Positions 8,299 to 16,241 of a DNA stretch of 64,000 nt are shown here, piece by piece. The position numbers were made by a program, and so were the translations under genes. The DNA comes from Anaerolineae bacterium. Lineage in GTDB: Bacteria; Chloroflexota; Anaerolineae; Anaerolineales; Anaerolineaceae. Location of the stretch: NCBI GenBank assembly GCA_013314735.1, contig JABUFD010000003.1, positions 186,001 through 250,000 of the forward strand, in the 5' to 3' direction. The notes under the pieces were generated by a model. It was given only the letters and a program-made list of their open reading frames with translations. It was not told the origin of the DNA and made no database searches. The first letter of the stretch is position 1. Every line of letters starts with the position of its first letter.

Positions 8299-9495
8299 CT
8301 AAGTAATTTCATCCCCGGTTAAAATCATCCATGGCTTGCCTTTGCATTGGGTCAGGAACACGGTCCGTTTTTCACCGCCTTCCTCGGTTCTCAGGCGGCG
8401 TTGAAAATCATCCACATCCACCGCCGACCCGCGCTTTTTTATCACTACCTCACCGGCGTTGTGTTCCTGAAGCCAACGGTTCAGGTTCTTCAGGTTGAAC
8501 GGTCCCTGGCGGATCACCTTCCAATGGCGCGCCAGGGGGGTCTGTACCGCCTGGTCCATGGTCAGGTAGGCGATCTCTGGATCGAGCATGGATGCCCCCA
8601 GCCGCGCCGCCAGGGGCCGGACCAGCCGCGCGCGCAGCACAGCCGGGTCAGGATCATAGAGGTATGCCCTCGCCTCACCCACAGCCACATCGGGATCCCG
8701 CATACTAATTTCAGTCAGCTGCTGCCCGGATGGCAGCAGGGTGGCACAGCGTTGATAGCCCTGCTTTAGTGCGCCAAAACGCAGCAAAGCTTCCTTCATC
8801 TCGCCATTTTCCGAGATGAATTCCACCTCGGCGGTCGGGGGAATTTCAGATGGATCCACACCAGGCGACGTTTTCACCGCAGCATTCGGCTGCTGGTCAA
8901 GATAGCGCAGTATGATCCCGATCGGCGGAATCATCGCCTGAAGGGAGAAAACCCGCCTGCCGCTGACACGCCGTGCGGGGTCGATGAATGCCGCCTGCGT
9001 ATCAACCGTCATTTTGGTCCAGTCCCCCTCAAGGACCTGGGTGTTCGAGCCAAAACCGTGGTTAATGACATTGTAACGTGCCAGCGCAGCGCGGATCGGA
9101 TCAATTTCCACCGCGATCACGGTTGGGATGATTGCGGCAAACGCCAGTAAATCTCCCCCGATTCCACAGCCCAGGTCAGCAATGGCATGAAATTGCCGAA
9201 ATTGCTGGGCATGATAACCAGCCAGGGCAATCGTCGAGGCCTGTTGCAGGGCTTCTTCCAGCAGGAGACAGCGCTGCGGCGTGCCAAATTTATCTCCCGC
9301 CTTTGCCTGCAGTGCAGCCTGGTGCAGCAGCCAGCCAGCTTCCTGAGGGGTAAAGCGTTCCCGCAGCTTCATCACCGCAGCCAGGTGGCCCTGCGGGGTG
9401 ATGGTCGTACCCGCCAGTTCCTGCAGCTCCGCCTGGGCACGCGGGCTTTGTAAAAACCGAACCCCCTGCAAGGTCAGGTCAACGTCAGCACACAT
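8299..9495 (-). CDS. Class I SAM-dependent methyltransferase with THUMP-like domain
   Basis: 398 aa. A Rossmann methyltransferase core carries the SAM-binding motif IADLGCGIGGDL (about 110-121), the acidic end of strand 2 (VIAVEIDP) and a post-motif AAFIDPARR. The C-terminal ~80 residues (from HWKVIRQGPFNLKNLNRWL) match the THUMP-like domain found at the end of this uncharacterised methyltransferase family, suggesting an RNA substrate. The start is an ATG with GATGAGG 8 nt upstream; this site lies in the end of the CYTH gene, from which it is separated by only 3 nt, so the two are co-expressed. The exact modified nucleotide is unknown. Confidence 0.85.
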   Translation of the reverse strand: MCADVDLTLQGVRFLQSPRAQAELQELAGTTITPQGHLAAVMKLRERFTPQEAGWLLHQAALQAKAGDKFGTPQRCLLLEEALQQASTIALAGYHAQQFRQFHAIADLGCGIGGDLLAFAAIIPTVIAVEIDPIRAALARYNVINHGFGSNTQVLEGDWTKMTVDTQAAFIDPARRVSGRRVFSLQAMIPPIGIILRYLDQQPNAAVKTSPGVDPSEIPPTAEVEFISENGEMKEALLRFGALKQGYQRCATLLPSGQQLTEISMRDPDVAVGEARAYLYDPDPAVLRARLVRPLAARLGASMLDPEIAYLTMDQAVQTPLARHWKVIRQGPFNLKNLNRWLQEHNAGEVVIKKRGSAVDVDDFQRRLRTEEGGEKRTVFLTQCKGKPWMILTGDEIT

Positions 9496-9498
9496 GGT

Positions 9499-10119
9499 TC
9501 AAACCTCATCTCCATATTCCAATTCCAGTTGGTGCGGTTCAACAACAAGGCTGGAAAATGCCTTGAATGTCAAATCCCGCAACTCGCGCCCGGTTTTCTG
9601 GTTGTACAACGTAAACAATGCCGTATAGCTCAGCTGTGCTTGCGCATGCCAGTTCAGGTGCAGCAAGTCAGCCGCTGTTTTGATCTCTTCCAGCTTGTTT
9701 CCTTCAATTTCAACAAAGTGGCCCAGTGGTAGTTCATCGAGCATGATGACACAGCCACCCAGCCGGTATTCAGTGCGATACTTCTCATAGGTAAAGCACA
9801 CCGAATATCCCAGTGCTTCCAGCAGATGACGGGCAGCCGTGAAGTCACTGACCGTGAACTCGATTTCCGTGCGCCGGCTGACACCATCCTGGTAATCTGC
9901 CGGGCCTTTGAAGGTCATCCTTGCCTGGTGATCCATCCGCAGGCGCAGTACCTGGAGCCTGGATTGCAGCAAATTCTCCGCGTCATCGAACCGCAGATTC
10001 ATCTCCAGCACCCGTTCATGCAGACGCACCCCACCGGCGGCTTCCACTCTGCGAACCAGCGCATCCCGATCACGGATCAGCCATTTCCCTTCCATTTCCT
10101 GCGGATACTCATTCTGCAT
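9499..10119 (-). CDS. CYTH domain protein (class IV adenylate cyclase/triphosphatase-like)
   Basis: 206 aa. Start chosen at ATG 10119 because the CYTH signature ExExK (EMEGK) then falls at residues 8-12 as in the family, and a GGAGG lies 12 nt upstream; an upstream in-frame extension to 10242 is cysteine-rich, unlike the family, and lies inside the preceding gene. The rest of the fold (alternating charged strands such as RLQVLRLR, RTEIEFTV, GHFVEIEG) forms the tunnel that binds triphosphates with metal. Members are CyaB-type cyclases, thiamine triphosphatases or inorganic triphosphatases; the sequence does not choose. The start overlaps the 3' end of the upstream membrane-protein gene by 11 nt, indicating translational coupling. 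Confidence 0.85.
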   Translation of the reverse strand: MQNEYPQEMEGKWLIRDRDALVRRVEAAGGVRLHERVLEMNLRFDDAENLLQSRLQVLRLRMDHQARMTFKGPADYQDGVSRRTEIEFTVSDFTAARHLLEALGYSVCFTYEKYRTEYRLGGCVIMLDELPLGHFVEIEGNKLEEIKTAADLLHLNWHAQAQLSYTALFTLYNQKTGRELRDLTFKAFSSLVVEPHQLELEYGDEV

Positions 10120-10600
10120 ACGGTAAAGTTTCCTCCAGTGGAACGCGGAAATACCACCGCGCTTTCTTTCGGTGAAGCACAAAGGCAGTCCATCCCAGCA
10201 GCAGCAGGTTAAGCACCAACACGAAGGCAGTATTGCCAGCACGCTCGGGATTAACGGTCAGCACCAGCCGATCCACCCAATAAGTCAGGGTCAGCATCCC
10301 GGCACAACCCCACACCCACCAGCGCGCTGATGGGCGGCGGACGAACAACGCTGCCATCCCACCGTATCCGGCCAAACCCCATGCGATTCCATAGAGGGCC
10401 AGCACCGCCAAGGGTACAGCCAACCCGATGGATTGGTAAAAATCGCCATTTTGGACAACCAGCACGGCGCGGGTGACGCCCGCCGTACCCAGTACCGCGA
10501 ATACACCAGCCAACAGCCACGGCCGGCGTACCGGTTTCACACCAGGGGACGGCGAAGCAATACCAGCAGGCGGCAAATGTTTACGGGACGATGGGACCAT
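10109..10600 (-). CDS. Small hypothetical membrane protein, four helices
   Basis: About 163 aa with four hydrophobic segments (from RRPWLLAGVFAVLGTAGV onward) and a basic cytoplasmic tail. No family recognised. Two starts are possible: 10633 (TTG-type region, 174 aa) or ATG 10600. The latter is preferred because a TACAAT box on the minus strand (10607-10612) ends 6 nt before the ATG and the residues between the two starts are not needed for any helix; the message would then be leaderless. Its stop overlaps the CYTH start by 11 nt, so it heads a three-gene unit with the CYTH protein and the THUMP-like methyltransferase. Confidence 0.65.
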   Translation of the reverse strand: MVPSSRKHLPPAGIASPSPGVKPVRRPWLLAGVFAVLGTAGVTRAVLVVQNGDFYQSIGLAVPLAVLALYGIAWGLAGYGGMAALFVRRPSARWWVWGCAGMLTLTYWVDRLVLTVNPERAGNTAFVLVLNLLLLGWTAFVLHRKKARWYFRVPLEETLPYAE

Positions 10601-10606
10601 GGTTCG

Positions 10607-10612
10607 ATTGTA
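10607..10612 (-). promoter_or_regulatory. Putative -10 box giving a leaderless message
   Basis: TACAAT on the minus strand with 6 nt (CGAACC) to the ATG at 10600. No convincing -35 box or Shine-Dalgarno is seen. Confidence 0.35.
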
Positions 10613-10705
10613 CAATAGAAACAGGAAATTCACCGGCGGTTTGCCTCACACTTAATGACAGGATGTGTGAACCTTTTATTTTTACCCGGGGTTTCATCTT
10701 ATTTT

Positions 10706-10714
10706 TGATATAAT
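10706..10714 (+). promoter_or_regulatory. Extended -10 promoter of the rubredoxin-superoxide reductase pair
   Basis: TGATATAAT, an extended -10 element with a perfect TATAAT hexamer, lies 33 nt before the rubredoxin ATG. A -35 hexamer at normal spacing is not obvious, which fits an extended -10 promoter. Confidence 0.55.
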
Positions 10715-10747
10715 AATTTTAGAATTGCAGCGAAAGGAGTATCAGCA

Positions 10748-10906
10748 ATGGAGAAATGGGAATGCACAGATTGCGGTTACATCTATGACCCGGCTCTGGG
10801 TGATCCTGACGGCGGCATTGCGCCCGGAACCCCCTTTGAGGACCTTCCCGATGATTGGGAATGCCCCGATTGCGGCGCATCCAAAGACGCCTTCGAACGA
10901 ATATAG
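10748..10906 (+). CDS. Rubredoxin
   Basis: A 52-aa gene with the four iron-ligating cysteines in two CxxC pairs (Cys6/Cys9 in CTDCG and Cys39/Cys42 in CPDCG) and the usual aromatic and acidic core ([22 protein letters not shown]). Rubredoxins carry single electrons in the cytoplasm; the adjacent superoxide reductase is the classical acceptor. Start ATG 10748 has AAAGGAG 8 nt upstream. The stop is followed after 47 nt by the superoxide reductase gene, with which it forms a bicistronic unit under the extended -10 promoter. The sequence is complete. Confidence 0.95.
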   Translation: MEKWECTDCGYIYDPALGDPDGGIAPGTPFEDLPDDWECPDCGASKDAFERI

Positions 10907-10953
10907 GAAAACAGCCATTATTTATTTGATTCAGAATCAGAAAGGAATGACCC

Positions 10954-11331
10954 ATGAGCGCATTAGCAAGTTTGATCCAGACCGCTGACTGGAAAAAAGA
11001 AAAGCATTCTCCCGTTGTGGAGGCACCCGAGGCTGTCAAAGCCGGTGAAGCCTTCAAAGTAGCTTTTGGCATCGGCAAAGAAATTGCCCACCCCAACACC
11101 GCTGAACATCACATCACCTACATCACCCTCTTCTTCCAACCGGAAGGCAACAAGTTCCCCTACCAGGTGGCACATGTTGAGTTCTCGGCACATGGCGAGG
11201 TGGAAACATTCACCGATCCGTGGGCAAAGGTGATGGTGAAAGTCAATAGTGCGGGCACCTTTATTGCCCTGGCACATTGCAATATCCACGGCCTGTGGGA
11301 AGGAACGAAGGAAGTCAAGCTCGAAGCCTGA
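10954..11331 (+). CDS. Superoxide reductase (neelaredoxin, class II desulfoferrodoxin)
   Basis: 125 aa, the one-iron class without an N-terminal rubredoxin-like domain. It reduces superoxide to hydrogen peroxide without making oxygen, typical of anaerobes. The Fe(His)4Cys site is visible: EKH (16-18) with the catalytic Glu/Lys loop, His46 and His52 in HPNTAEHH, Cys109 and His112 in AHCNIHG. Length and order match the family. AAGGAA lies about 8 nt before the ATG. Rubredoxin immediately upstream is the expected electron donor. No peroxidase gene is seen nearby. Confidence 0.95.
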   Translation: MSALASLIQTADWKKEKHSPVVEAPEAVKAGEAFKVAFGIGKEIAHPNTAEHHITYITLFFQPEGNKFPYQVAHVEFSAHGEVETFTDPWAKVMVKVNSAGTFIALAHCNIHGLWEGTKEVKLEA

Positions 11332-11470
11332 TTCCCGGAGTGCCTTCCCGCCAACCCGGGACGCTTTTCACGGGGAAGACAAATCTTTCACATCAGAAAC
11401 GGTGAGCCTGCCAGGCATGCCTGGCAGGCTCAATCCATATCACAGAAGACCGTTGTGTGATATTCACCAA
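11332..11470. other. Convergent intergenic region
   Basis: 139 bp between the stop codons of the superoxide reductase (plus) and the DppC-like permease (minus). It contains the 30-nt palindrome listed separately and a looser CCCGG/CCGGG pairing near 11332-11362. No gene seen. Confidence 0.5.
11403..11432. repeat. Perfect 30-nt palindrome between convergent genes
   Basis: TGAGCCTGCCAGGCA followed directly by its reverse complement. It can form a 13-bp or longer GC-rich stem on either strand but has no T tract on either side. It may act as a factor-dependent terminator, an mRNA-stabilising hairpin or a protein site. Confidence 0.6.
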
Positions 11471-12538
11471 TTAATCATGCTTCTTTTGTTTACGCAGGCG
11501 CGGATCCATCACATCACGGATTGCATCACCCAGCAGGTTCCACGCCAATACGAACAGGAATAACGCTGTCCCGGGGTAAATCACGGTATACCAGTACACA
11601 TCCAGGCTGGTGATCCAATCGCGCGAGAACGAGATGATCTGCCCCCAGTCCGCGTACCCAAGGTCGGCACCAATTCCCAGAAAGCTCAGCCCCGCAAAGG
11701 CAAGCACATATCCCCCCATATCCATCGAGGCAATCACCAGGGTGGGGTAAATGGCATTGGGAATAATGTGCCGGAACATGATCCGCGTATCACGTACGCC
11801 CAGTACGCGGGAGGCCATCACGTAGTCCTTGTGCTTGACGGATAAGATATTGGAGCGGATCAGGCGGGCATAAAACATCCAGCCGAACGCAATCAGTGCG
11901 ATCATTGGTGCCAGGATGGAGCGTCCCAGAATGGGCGAAAGCACCGATGACAACACCAGCGCAGCCATGATAAACGGCACTGTCATAAAAATATCAATGA
12001 TCCGCATCAGCACGTTATCGACCACGCCTCCATAATAGGCTGCCACCGTACCAATCACAACGCCAATGATGGTAACTGCCACGGTGATTACCACACCAGT
12101 TTTGAAAGCGGTGCGCGTCCCCCATACGACACCGTACAGGATATCCCACTGGCCTGGGGTGGTCCCCAGTACATGAGTGGGAGTTTCAATCCCGAACCAC
12201 CTGTACCAGAAGGGGTTTTTCTCAGGTGCATTGCGCTTCCATTCCGTCATCGGTGGTTTGGGTTCGGCTTTGAAACCATCACGTGGAATGGTAAAAGGAT
12301 CCACCTGGTCATTCATCGGTGGAGCGATCACCGGCGCGAACAGCGCCACCAGCATAAAAAATACCAGGATCGCCATCCCGATGATCGAAGCCGGAGTCTG
12401 AAAAAATGTTTTCACATTGCGAACAACATCGGTGCCCAGGCGGCGTTCCAGCCAACCTTGCTTTCGATTACGGTCCGCGCCAACCAGCAGCCGATCGATG
12501 GCACTTGAATCATTGAGAAGGTTCATTTCATTTTCCAT
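11471..12538 (-). CDS. Peptide ABC transporter permease, DppC/OppC type
   Basis: 355 aa inner-membrane permease. An N-terminal cytoplasmic stretch is followed by helix 1 (PASIIGMAILVFFMLVALFAPV), a ~75-residue extracytoplasmic loop, and five more helices. The ATPase-contact EAA loop is recognisable as VMASRVLGVRDTRIMFRHIIPNAIYP. This is the second permease of a type-5 solute-binding-protein importer and should pair with the DppB-like protein encoded just upstream (17 nt gap). AAGGAGAAGGAAG precedes the ATG. It is the last gene of the minus-strand half of the transporter locus. Confidence 0.93.
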   Translation of the reverse strand: MENEMNLLNDSSAIDRLLVGADRNRKQGWLERRLGTDVVRNVKTFFQTPASIIGMAILVFFMLVALFAPVIAPPMNDQVDPFTIPRDGFKAEPKPPMTEWKRNAPEKNPFWYRWFGIETPTHVLGTTPGQWDILYGVVWGTRTAFKTGVVITVAVTIIGVVIGTVAAYYGGVVDNVLMRIIDIFMTVPFIMAALVLSSVLSPILGRSILAPMIALIAFGWMFYARLIRSNILSVKHKDYVMASRVLGVRDTRIMFRHIIPNAIYPTLVIASMDMGGYVLAFAGLSFLGIGADLGYADWGQIISFSRDWITSLDVYWYTVIYPGTALFLFVLAWNLLGDAIRDVMDPRLRKQKKHD

Positions 12539-12555
12539 GGCTTCCTTCTCCTTTC

Positions 12556-13620
12556 TTAATTAAAGCGGATGCGCGGGTCAACGACCGCATACAACACATC
12601 AACGATCAGGTTTGCCACAATCAGCAAAGCGCCGTTGAATAGTGAAATGCCCAACACCGCAATCACATCCAGCGATGTAGCGGCAGTCGCCGCCGCGGAA
12701 CCAATTCCGGGGTAGTTGAACACGGTCTCAGTGATCACCACGCCGCTCAGCAGGGTAATGAATGTGCCACCTGCCAGGGTGATGACCGGCAGCAGCACAT
12801 TGGGAAATGCATGCTTCCACTGCGCGGCTTTGTGCGCCACCCCCTTGGAACGCGCGGTGATCATGTAATCCTGCGAGAGTTCCTCCAACATCGAGGAGCG
12901 CGTAACCCGCACAAAAGTTGCCCAACTGATATAAGACAAAGCCAGGATGGGCAGCACCATATGCTTGAGCACATCAATGAATACATCAAAGCGCCCATTG
13001 ATCAGCGCATCCACCGTCATCAGGCTGGTGTGAATGGCAAATGTACCCGCCTGGATTTCCTGGGTTACCCACGGTGACATGCGCCCGGGCGGAAACCACG
13101 AAAGTTTGGTGTAGAACACCATCAGTGCCACCAGGCCGAACACAAAAACTGGCATGGATGCACCGGTGATGCAGAAAATCCGGATCAGTTGGTCATAAAA
13201 GCTGTTGTAATGGATTGCTGCCTGGATGCCAAAAAAGGTACCAATCAACACAATGGGGAAAAAGCCCCACAGGGTCAGCTCCACCGTTGCCGGGAAGCGT
13301 TCAGCGATCATCTTGGCCACGGGCTGCTTGGCGGAATGAGAATAACCCAGCTCCCCACGCAGCACACCGCCCTGAACCTCGCCAGAGACAGGGTTCTTGA
13401 AACCCACCAGCCAGCGCCAATACTGCACCGGCAACGGGTCATCCAGCCCATAGGTGCGGATCACGGCATCCAATGCATCTTCGCTTTTGGGCAGGTCCCG
13501 CACATACAGGGCGGAACGCGCCACCGGTGATAGGAATTGCAACATGCCAAAGATCAGGAGTGTTACCCCGATCAGCAGCAGGGGAATAATCAGTAGTCTT
13601 CTGATGATATACGTCGTCAT
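12556..13620 (-). CDS. Peptide ABC transporter permease, DppB/OppB type
   Basis: 354 aa with the typical first helix (YIIRRLLIIPLLLIGVTLLIF), a long extracytoplasmic loop, and the EAA motif TARSKGVAHKAAQWKHAFPNVLLP followed by the GGTFITLLSGVVITETVFNYPGIG stretch diagnostic of DppB/OppB. It forms the channel with the DppC-like protein. The gene lies 106 nt downstream of the binding-protein gene with a strong stem-loop between them, so the permeases are probably expressed at a lower level than the receptor. Start region has only a weak AGG. Confidence 0.93.
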   Translation of the reverse strand: MTTYIIRRLLIIPLLLIGVTLLIFGMLQFLSPVARSALYVRDLPKSEDALDAVIRTYGLDDPLPVQYWRWLVGFKNPVSGEVQGGVLRGELGYSHSAKQPVAKMIAERFPATVELTLWGFFPIVLIGTFFGIQAAIHYNSFYDQLIRIFCITGASMPVFVFGLVALMVFYTKLSWFPPGRMSPWVTQEIQAGTFAIHTSLMTVDALINGRFDVFIDVLKHMVLPILALSYISWATFVRVTRSSMLEELSQDYMITARSKGVAHKAAQWKHAFPNVLLPVITLAGGTFITLLSGVVITETVFNYPGIGSAAATAATSLDVIAVLGISLFNGALLIVANLIVDVLYAVVDPRIRFN

Positions 13621-13676
13621 AATTCAAACCTGGTCGTCTTCTGTGATTGTTTTGGAAAAAATTGTTTTGAGAAAAT

Positions 13677-13702
13677 GGTCATCCGGCTTGCGCCGGATGA
13701 CC
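13677..13702 (-). terminator. Intercistronic stem-loop between binding protein and permease genes
   Basis: Perfect 11-bp stem GGTCATCCGGC/GCCGGATGACC with a 4-nt loop, followed on the minus strand by ATTTTCTC. The weak T tract suggests partial termination or 3' end protection of the abundant receptor mRNA. Confidence 0.6.
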
Positions 13703-13726
13703 GTATTGGATTCAGAAATATGGGCC

Positions 13727-15817
13727 TTAGTCGGCCAACTCAAAAATGGCTTTCTGGAATTCCTCGGCGCATTTGTCGAGATCGTAGGTATACAGCGGAT
13801 CGTCCCAGTTGTAGCCTTCCATGCCGGGCAGGGTAGCACCGGTGGGGCGCACGCCTTCACCTTGCAGCACTTCTTCGATGAACAAATCAGGATCGAAACA
13901 GTAGCTGAACGCGCGGCGCACATGGACGTTCGAGAAGAAATCCGCAGGAATCCCACTGCCATCAAGTGTGCCGGAACCGATGAACGGGTTGGAGCCGTCA
14001 ACAGACTGGATGTCATAGTTGAAGTAGATTTCAACCCGGTTGGCACCCACAGCACCCTTGAACAGGGTCAGGTTCACATCAGAGGTGTCTGTTCCCATGC
14101 CGGGCAGCAGTTCATCCGCGGGTGTAAAATCACCGGTTTCGATGTCGAACAGGAGCAATTCATGGACATACGGATCCACCTGTGAGATGTATTGGCGATC
14201 GACATAATTCATGTCGAGGTCGCCGCTCAACATCATCTGCAGACGGGTACCCCATTCTTCCACGGTTTTCAGCACAACACGTTCCAGTTTGGCATTGCCC
14301 ACAGGGCCGCCTTCCCAGGCGGGACCAATTTCTTCGGTACGCCAGTAATTGTCATTCCGCAGCAAAGTGACCTCGCTGGTGGCATGATCCCAGGTACCCA
14401 GTTTGAAGGGGCCGGTTCCGTTGGTGATCTCGTAGAACGGAGACTCTTCTTCGGTGGTGGAGTAATAGTTCTGCCAGGTGGCGCAGTCGCCATCCCAGGC
14501 ACCCTGTTCAATCGCCCATTCCATATCCATGATGGAAGCGCCGGTATGCGCCATGGCGGGGATGAAGGGAGCTTTTTTGGCGGTATGGAACACTACCTGT
14601 CCATCTTCGGTCACTTCAATGGAGTCTTTCACGGTCTGGCACACCTGCATCAAAACATCAGGATCGCCAGCCTGCATCTCTTCGCGGGTGGCGAAGGCAG
14701 GCACATTCTCATCGAGTGCATTGACCAGCTCGGAAACATCATCCACGCCGAACATCGGGCTGGTGATCATCCACTGCGGCGACCAGGCATAGCCGTTCAA
14801 CATACCGCGTTCGATGCTCCACTCGACATCTTCGGGGGTCAATTCACCGCCCTCATGGAAGGTAACACCCTCGCGGATGGTGAAGGTATAGGTCAGGCCG
14901 TCTTCTGCCACAGACCAATCGGTTGCCAGCTGTGGGAAGAATTCATTACCAGAGGTATGTTCAAACCATACCAGGGTTTCATAAACATTCTGCAGCACCT
15001 CACCGCCGCCGGTTTCATAATCAATCGCCGGGTCAAGAGTGTCAGGCTGGCCAATACCGCCCACGTACATCGTGTTGGGGTCCGGCGCGGCATCGGTTTT
15101 GGACAGGGGATAATAATAGAAATTGGAGTACAGGGGGTTGTAGTAATAGCCTTCAACCCATTCCTGCTCATAATGGCGGCCTTCAGCCATGTAACCGGGA
15201 ATGAACGTGGCGTCACTATACAGTTCCTGGTTCAGCGCGGCATACACAGCAGAACGGGCGTCAAAATCGCCAATGGCAGCCAGGCCGTCTTCGAGGTACT
15301 CGGCATATTTGCTGGTCAGTTCTTCCGGAATTCCGTAGCTGGCAGCGTAATACCCGGTCAGGTAGGGCTGGTACCAGTTGTGCGGATCATGGTAATCTTC
15401 CAGCCAACCGGTGGTGCCAAACGGCAATTGATGGGCGCGTGAGGCTTCCAAGTAATTGGGCCAGGGAAGCGCCTGTACTTCAATCACAAAGTTCGGGTTC
15501 ACCTGGGCAACGGAATCCCGCAGAATTTCAGCGACCACGCGGCGCATATCATTGCCTTCGTTGTAGCCAAACGTCACGCGGAATCCCGTGTCCCATACCG
15601 AAACACCGTTTTCAACCACTTCCTCTTCGGCTTCGGTCGGTTCTGCTACCTCTTCCTCATCCGCAGGATCTTCTGTTTCTTCCGCCGGCGCTTCGGTATT
15701 CGTTTCTTCTGCCGCCGGCACATCGGTCGCTGATTCTTCTGCGGCTGGCTTGCAGGCTGTGAGGGCAAAAGCCAGTACCAGTATGATGATCAGCAGGGTG
15801 TAAATGCTTTTTTTCAT
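13727..15817 (-). CDS. Solute-binding lipoprotein (SBP family 5), apparently circularly permuted
   Basis: 696 aa. Start at ATG 15817 is preferred over the TTG at 15823; GAGG lies 10 nt upstream. The signal peptide has lipobox LTAC (Cys22), followed by an acidic linker (23-73). Residues ~74-238 then match the part that normally ENDS Dpp/Opp-type receptors (VWDTGFRVTFGYNEGND, LPWPNYLEA, GWLEDYHDPHNW, YYNPLYSNFYYYPLSK). Residues ~240-696 match the part that normally BEGINS them (GGIGQPDTLDPAIDYETGG, VYETLVWF, LATDWSVAEDGLTYTFTI, GTGPFKLGTWDH) and stop after YDLDKCAEEFQKAIFELAD, exactly where the first segment would usually continue. Both parts are intact and in one frame. It should deliver peptides or other oligomers to the permeases encoded downstream. 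Family assignment is firm; the permutation is read from motif order. Confidence 0.9.
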   Translation of the reverse strand: MKKSIYTLLIIILVLAFALTACKPAAEESATDVPAAEETNTEAPAEETEDPADEEEVAEPTEAEEEVVENGVSVWDTGFRVTFGYNEGNDMRRVVAEILRDSVAQVNPNFVIEVQALPWPNYLEASRAHQLPFGTTGWLEDYHDPHNWYQPYLTGYYAASYGIPEELTSKYAEYLEDGLAAIGDFDARSAVYAALNQELYSDATFIPGYMAEGRHYEQEWVEGYYYNPLYSNFYYYPLSKTDAAPDPNTMYVGGIGQPDTLDPAIDYETGGGEVLQNVYETLVWFEHTSGNEFFPQLATDWSVAEDGLTYTFTIREGVTFHEGGELTPEDVEWSIERGMLNGYAWSPQWMITSPMFGVDDVSELVNALDENVPAFATREEMQAGDPDVLMQVCQTVKDSIEVTEDGQVVFHTAKKAPFIPAMAHTGASIMDMEWAIEQGAWDGDCATWQNYYSTTEEESPFYEITNGTGPFKLGTWDHATSEVTLLRNDNYWRTEEIGPAWEGGPVGNAKLERVVLKTVEEWGTRLQMMLSGDLDMNYVDRQYISQVDPYVHELLLFDIETGDFTPADELLPGMGTDTSDVNLTLFKGAVGANRVEIYFNYDIQSVDGSNPFIGSGTLDGSGIPADFFSNVHVRRAFSYCFDPDLFIEEVLQGEGVRPTGATLPGMEGYNWDDPLYTYDLDKCAEEFQKAIFELAD

Positions 15818-16241
15818 GATCAATGTTCCTCTCCTAAAATTTTTGATAACAATCTTCTGTGGATCAAACCCCTTCGTTTTTCTCGGAAATCACCTCCTTT
15901 CAAAATGATGCGGATATTGGTAAATGAGTGAAAGGTCGCTCAACCTTTCACTCATTTGGAGGAGAACTACCAACAATCAAATACGATTGTCAAGTACAAG
16001 GGATGGAAATTTCGTTTCAGATGTCATACGGAAATACACCGGGTATGGAGTGTTGGTACCAGTTTAGGATGCTGCCCGTTTTTCTGAAAGGGTTACCGGT
16101 GTTGTTCAACCCCCTACTGGAGTATTGTATTTGGCTGGCAAAAACCCTACCAGAAGACCCCCGGAAACCTGCACCGGGTGGCTTACCAGATCGGCGAAAT
16201 CGTTCTATGATGGTGGCTAAATTCATTTTTCGGGGCTGCTT
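15818..16241. other. 424-bp divergent regulatory region of the peptide transporter
   Basis: Separates the minus-strand receptor/permease genes from the plus-strand ATPase genes. It holds the receptor ribosome site (near 15830) and a 15-bp inverted repeat at 15922-15957. An open frame at 15928-16245 has no protein-like composition or ribosome site. No clear sigma-70 pair was found on either strand. Confidence 0.5.
15922..15957. repeat. Perfect 15-bp inverted repeat, candidate operator
   Basis: AAATGAGTGAAAGGT and its exact reverse complement with a 6-nt centre (CGCTCA), about 105 nt upstream of the receptor start and 285 nt upstream of the first ATPase gene. There is no T tract on either strand, so a regulator site is more likely than a terminator. 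Confidence 0.6.

Noticed and set aside
14192-15442. 416-codon open frame on the plus strand
   Set aside because: Antisense to the solute-binding lipoprotein and low in protein-like pattern.
13727-15817. Two partial binding proteins joined by frameshift or pseudogene decay
   Set aside because: The segments are complementary, not redundant, share one open frame, and joins fall at natural boundaries.
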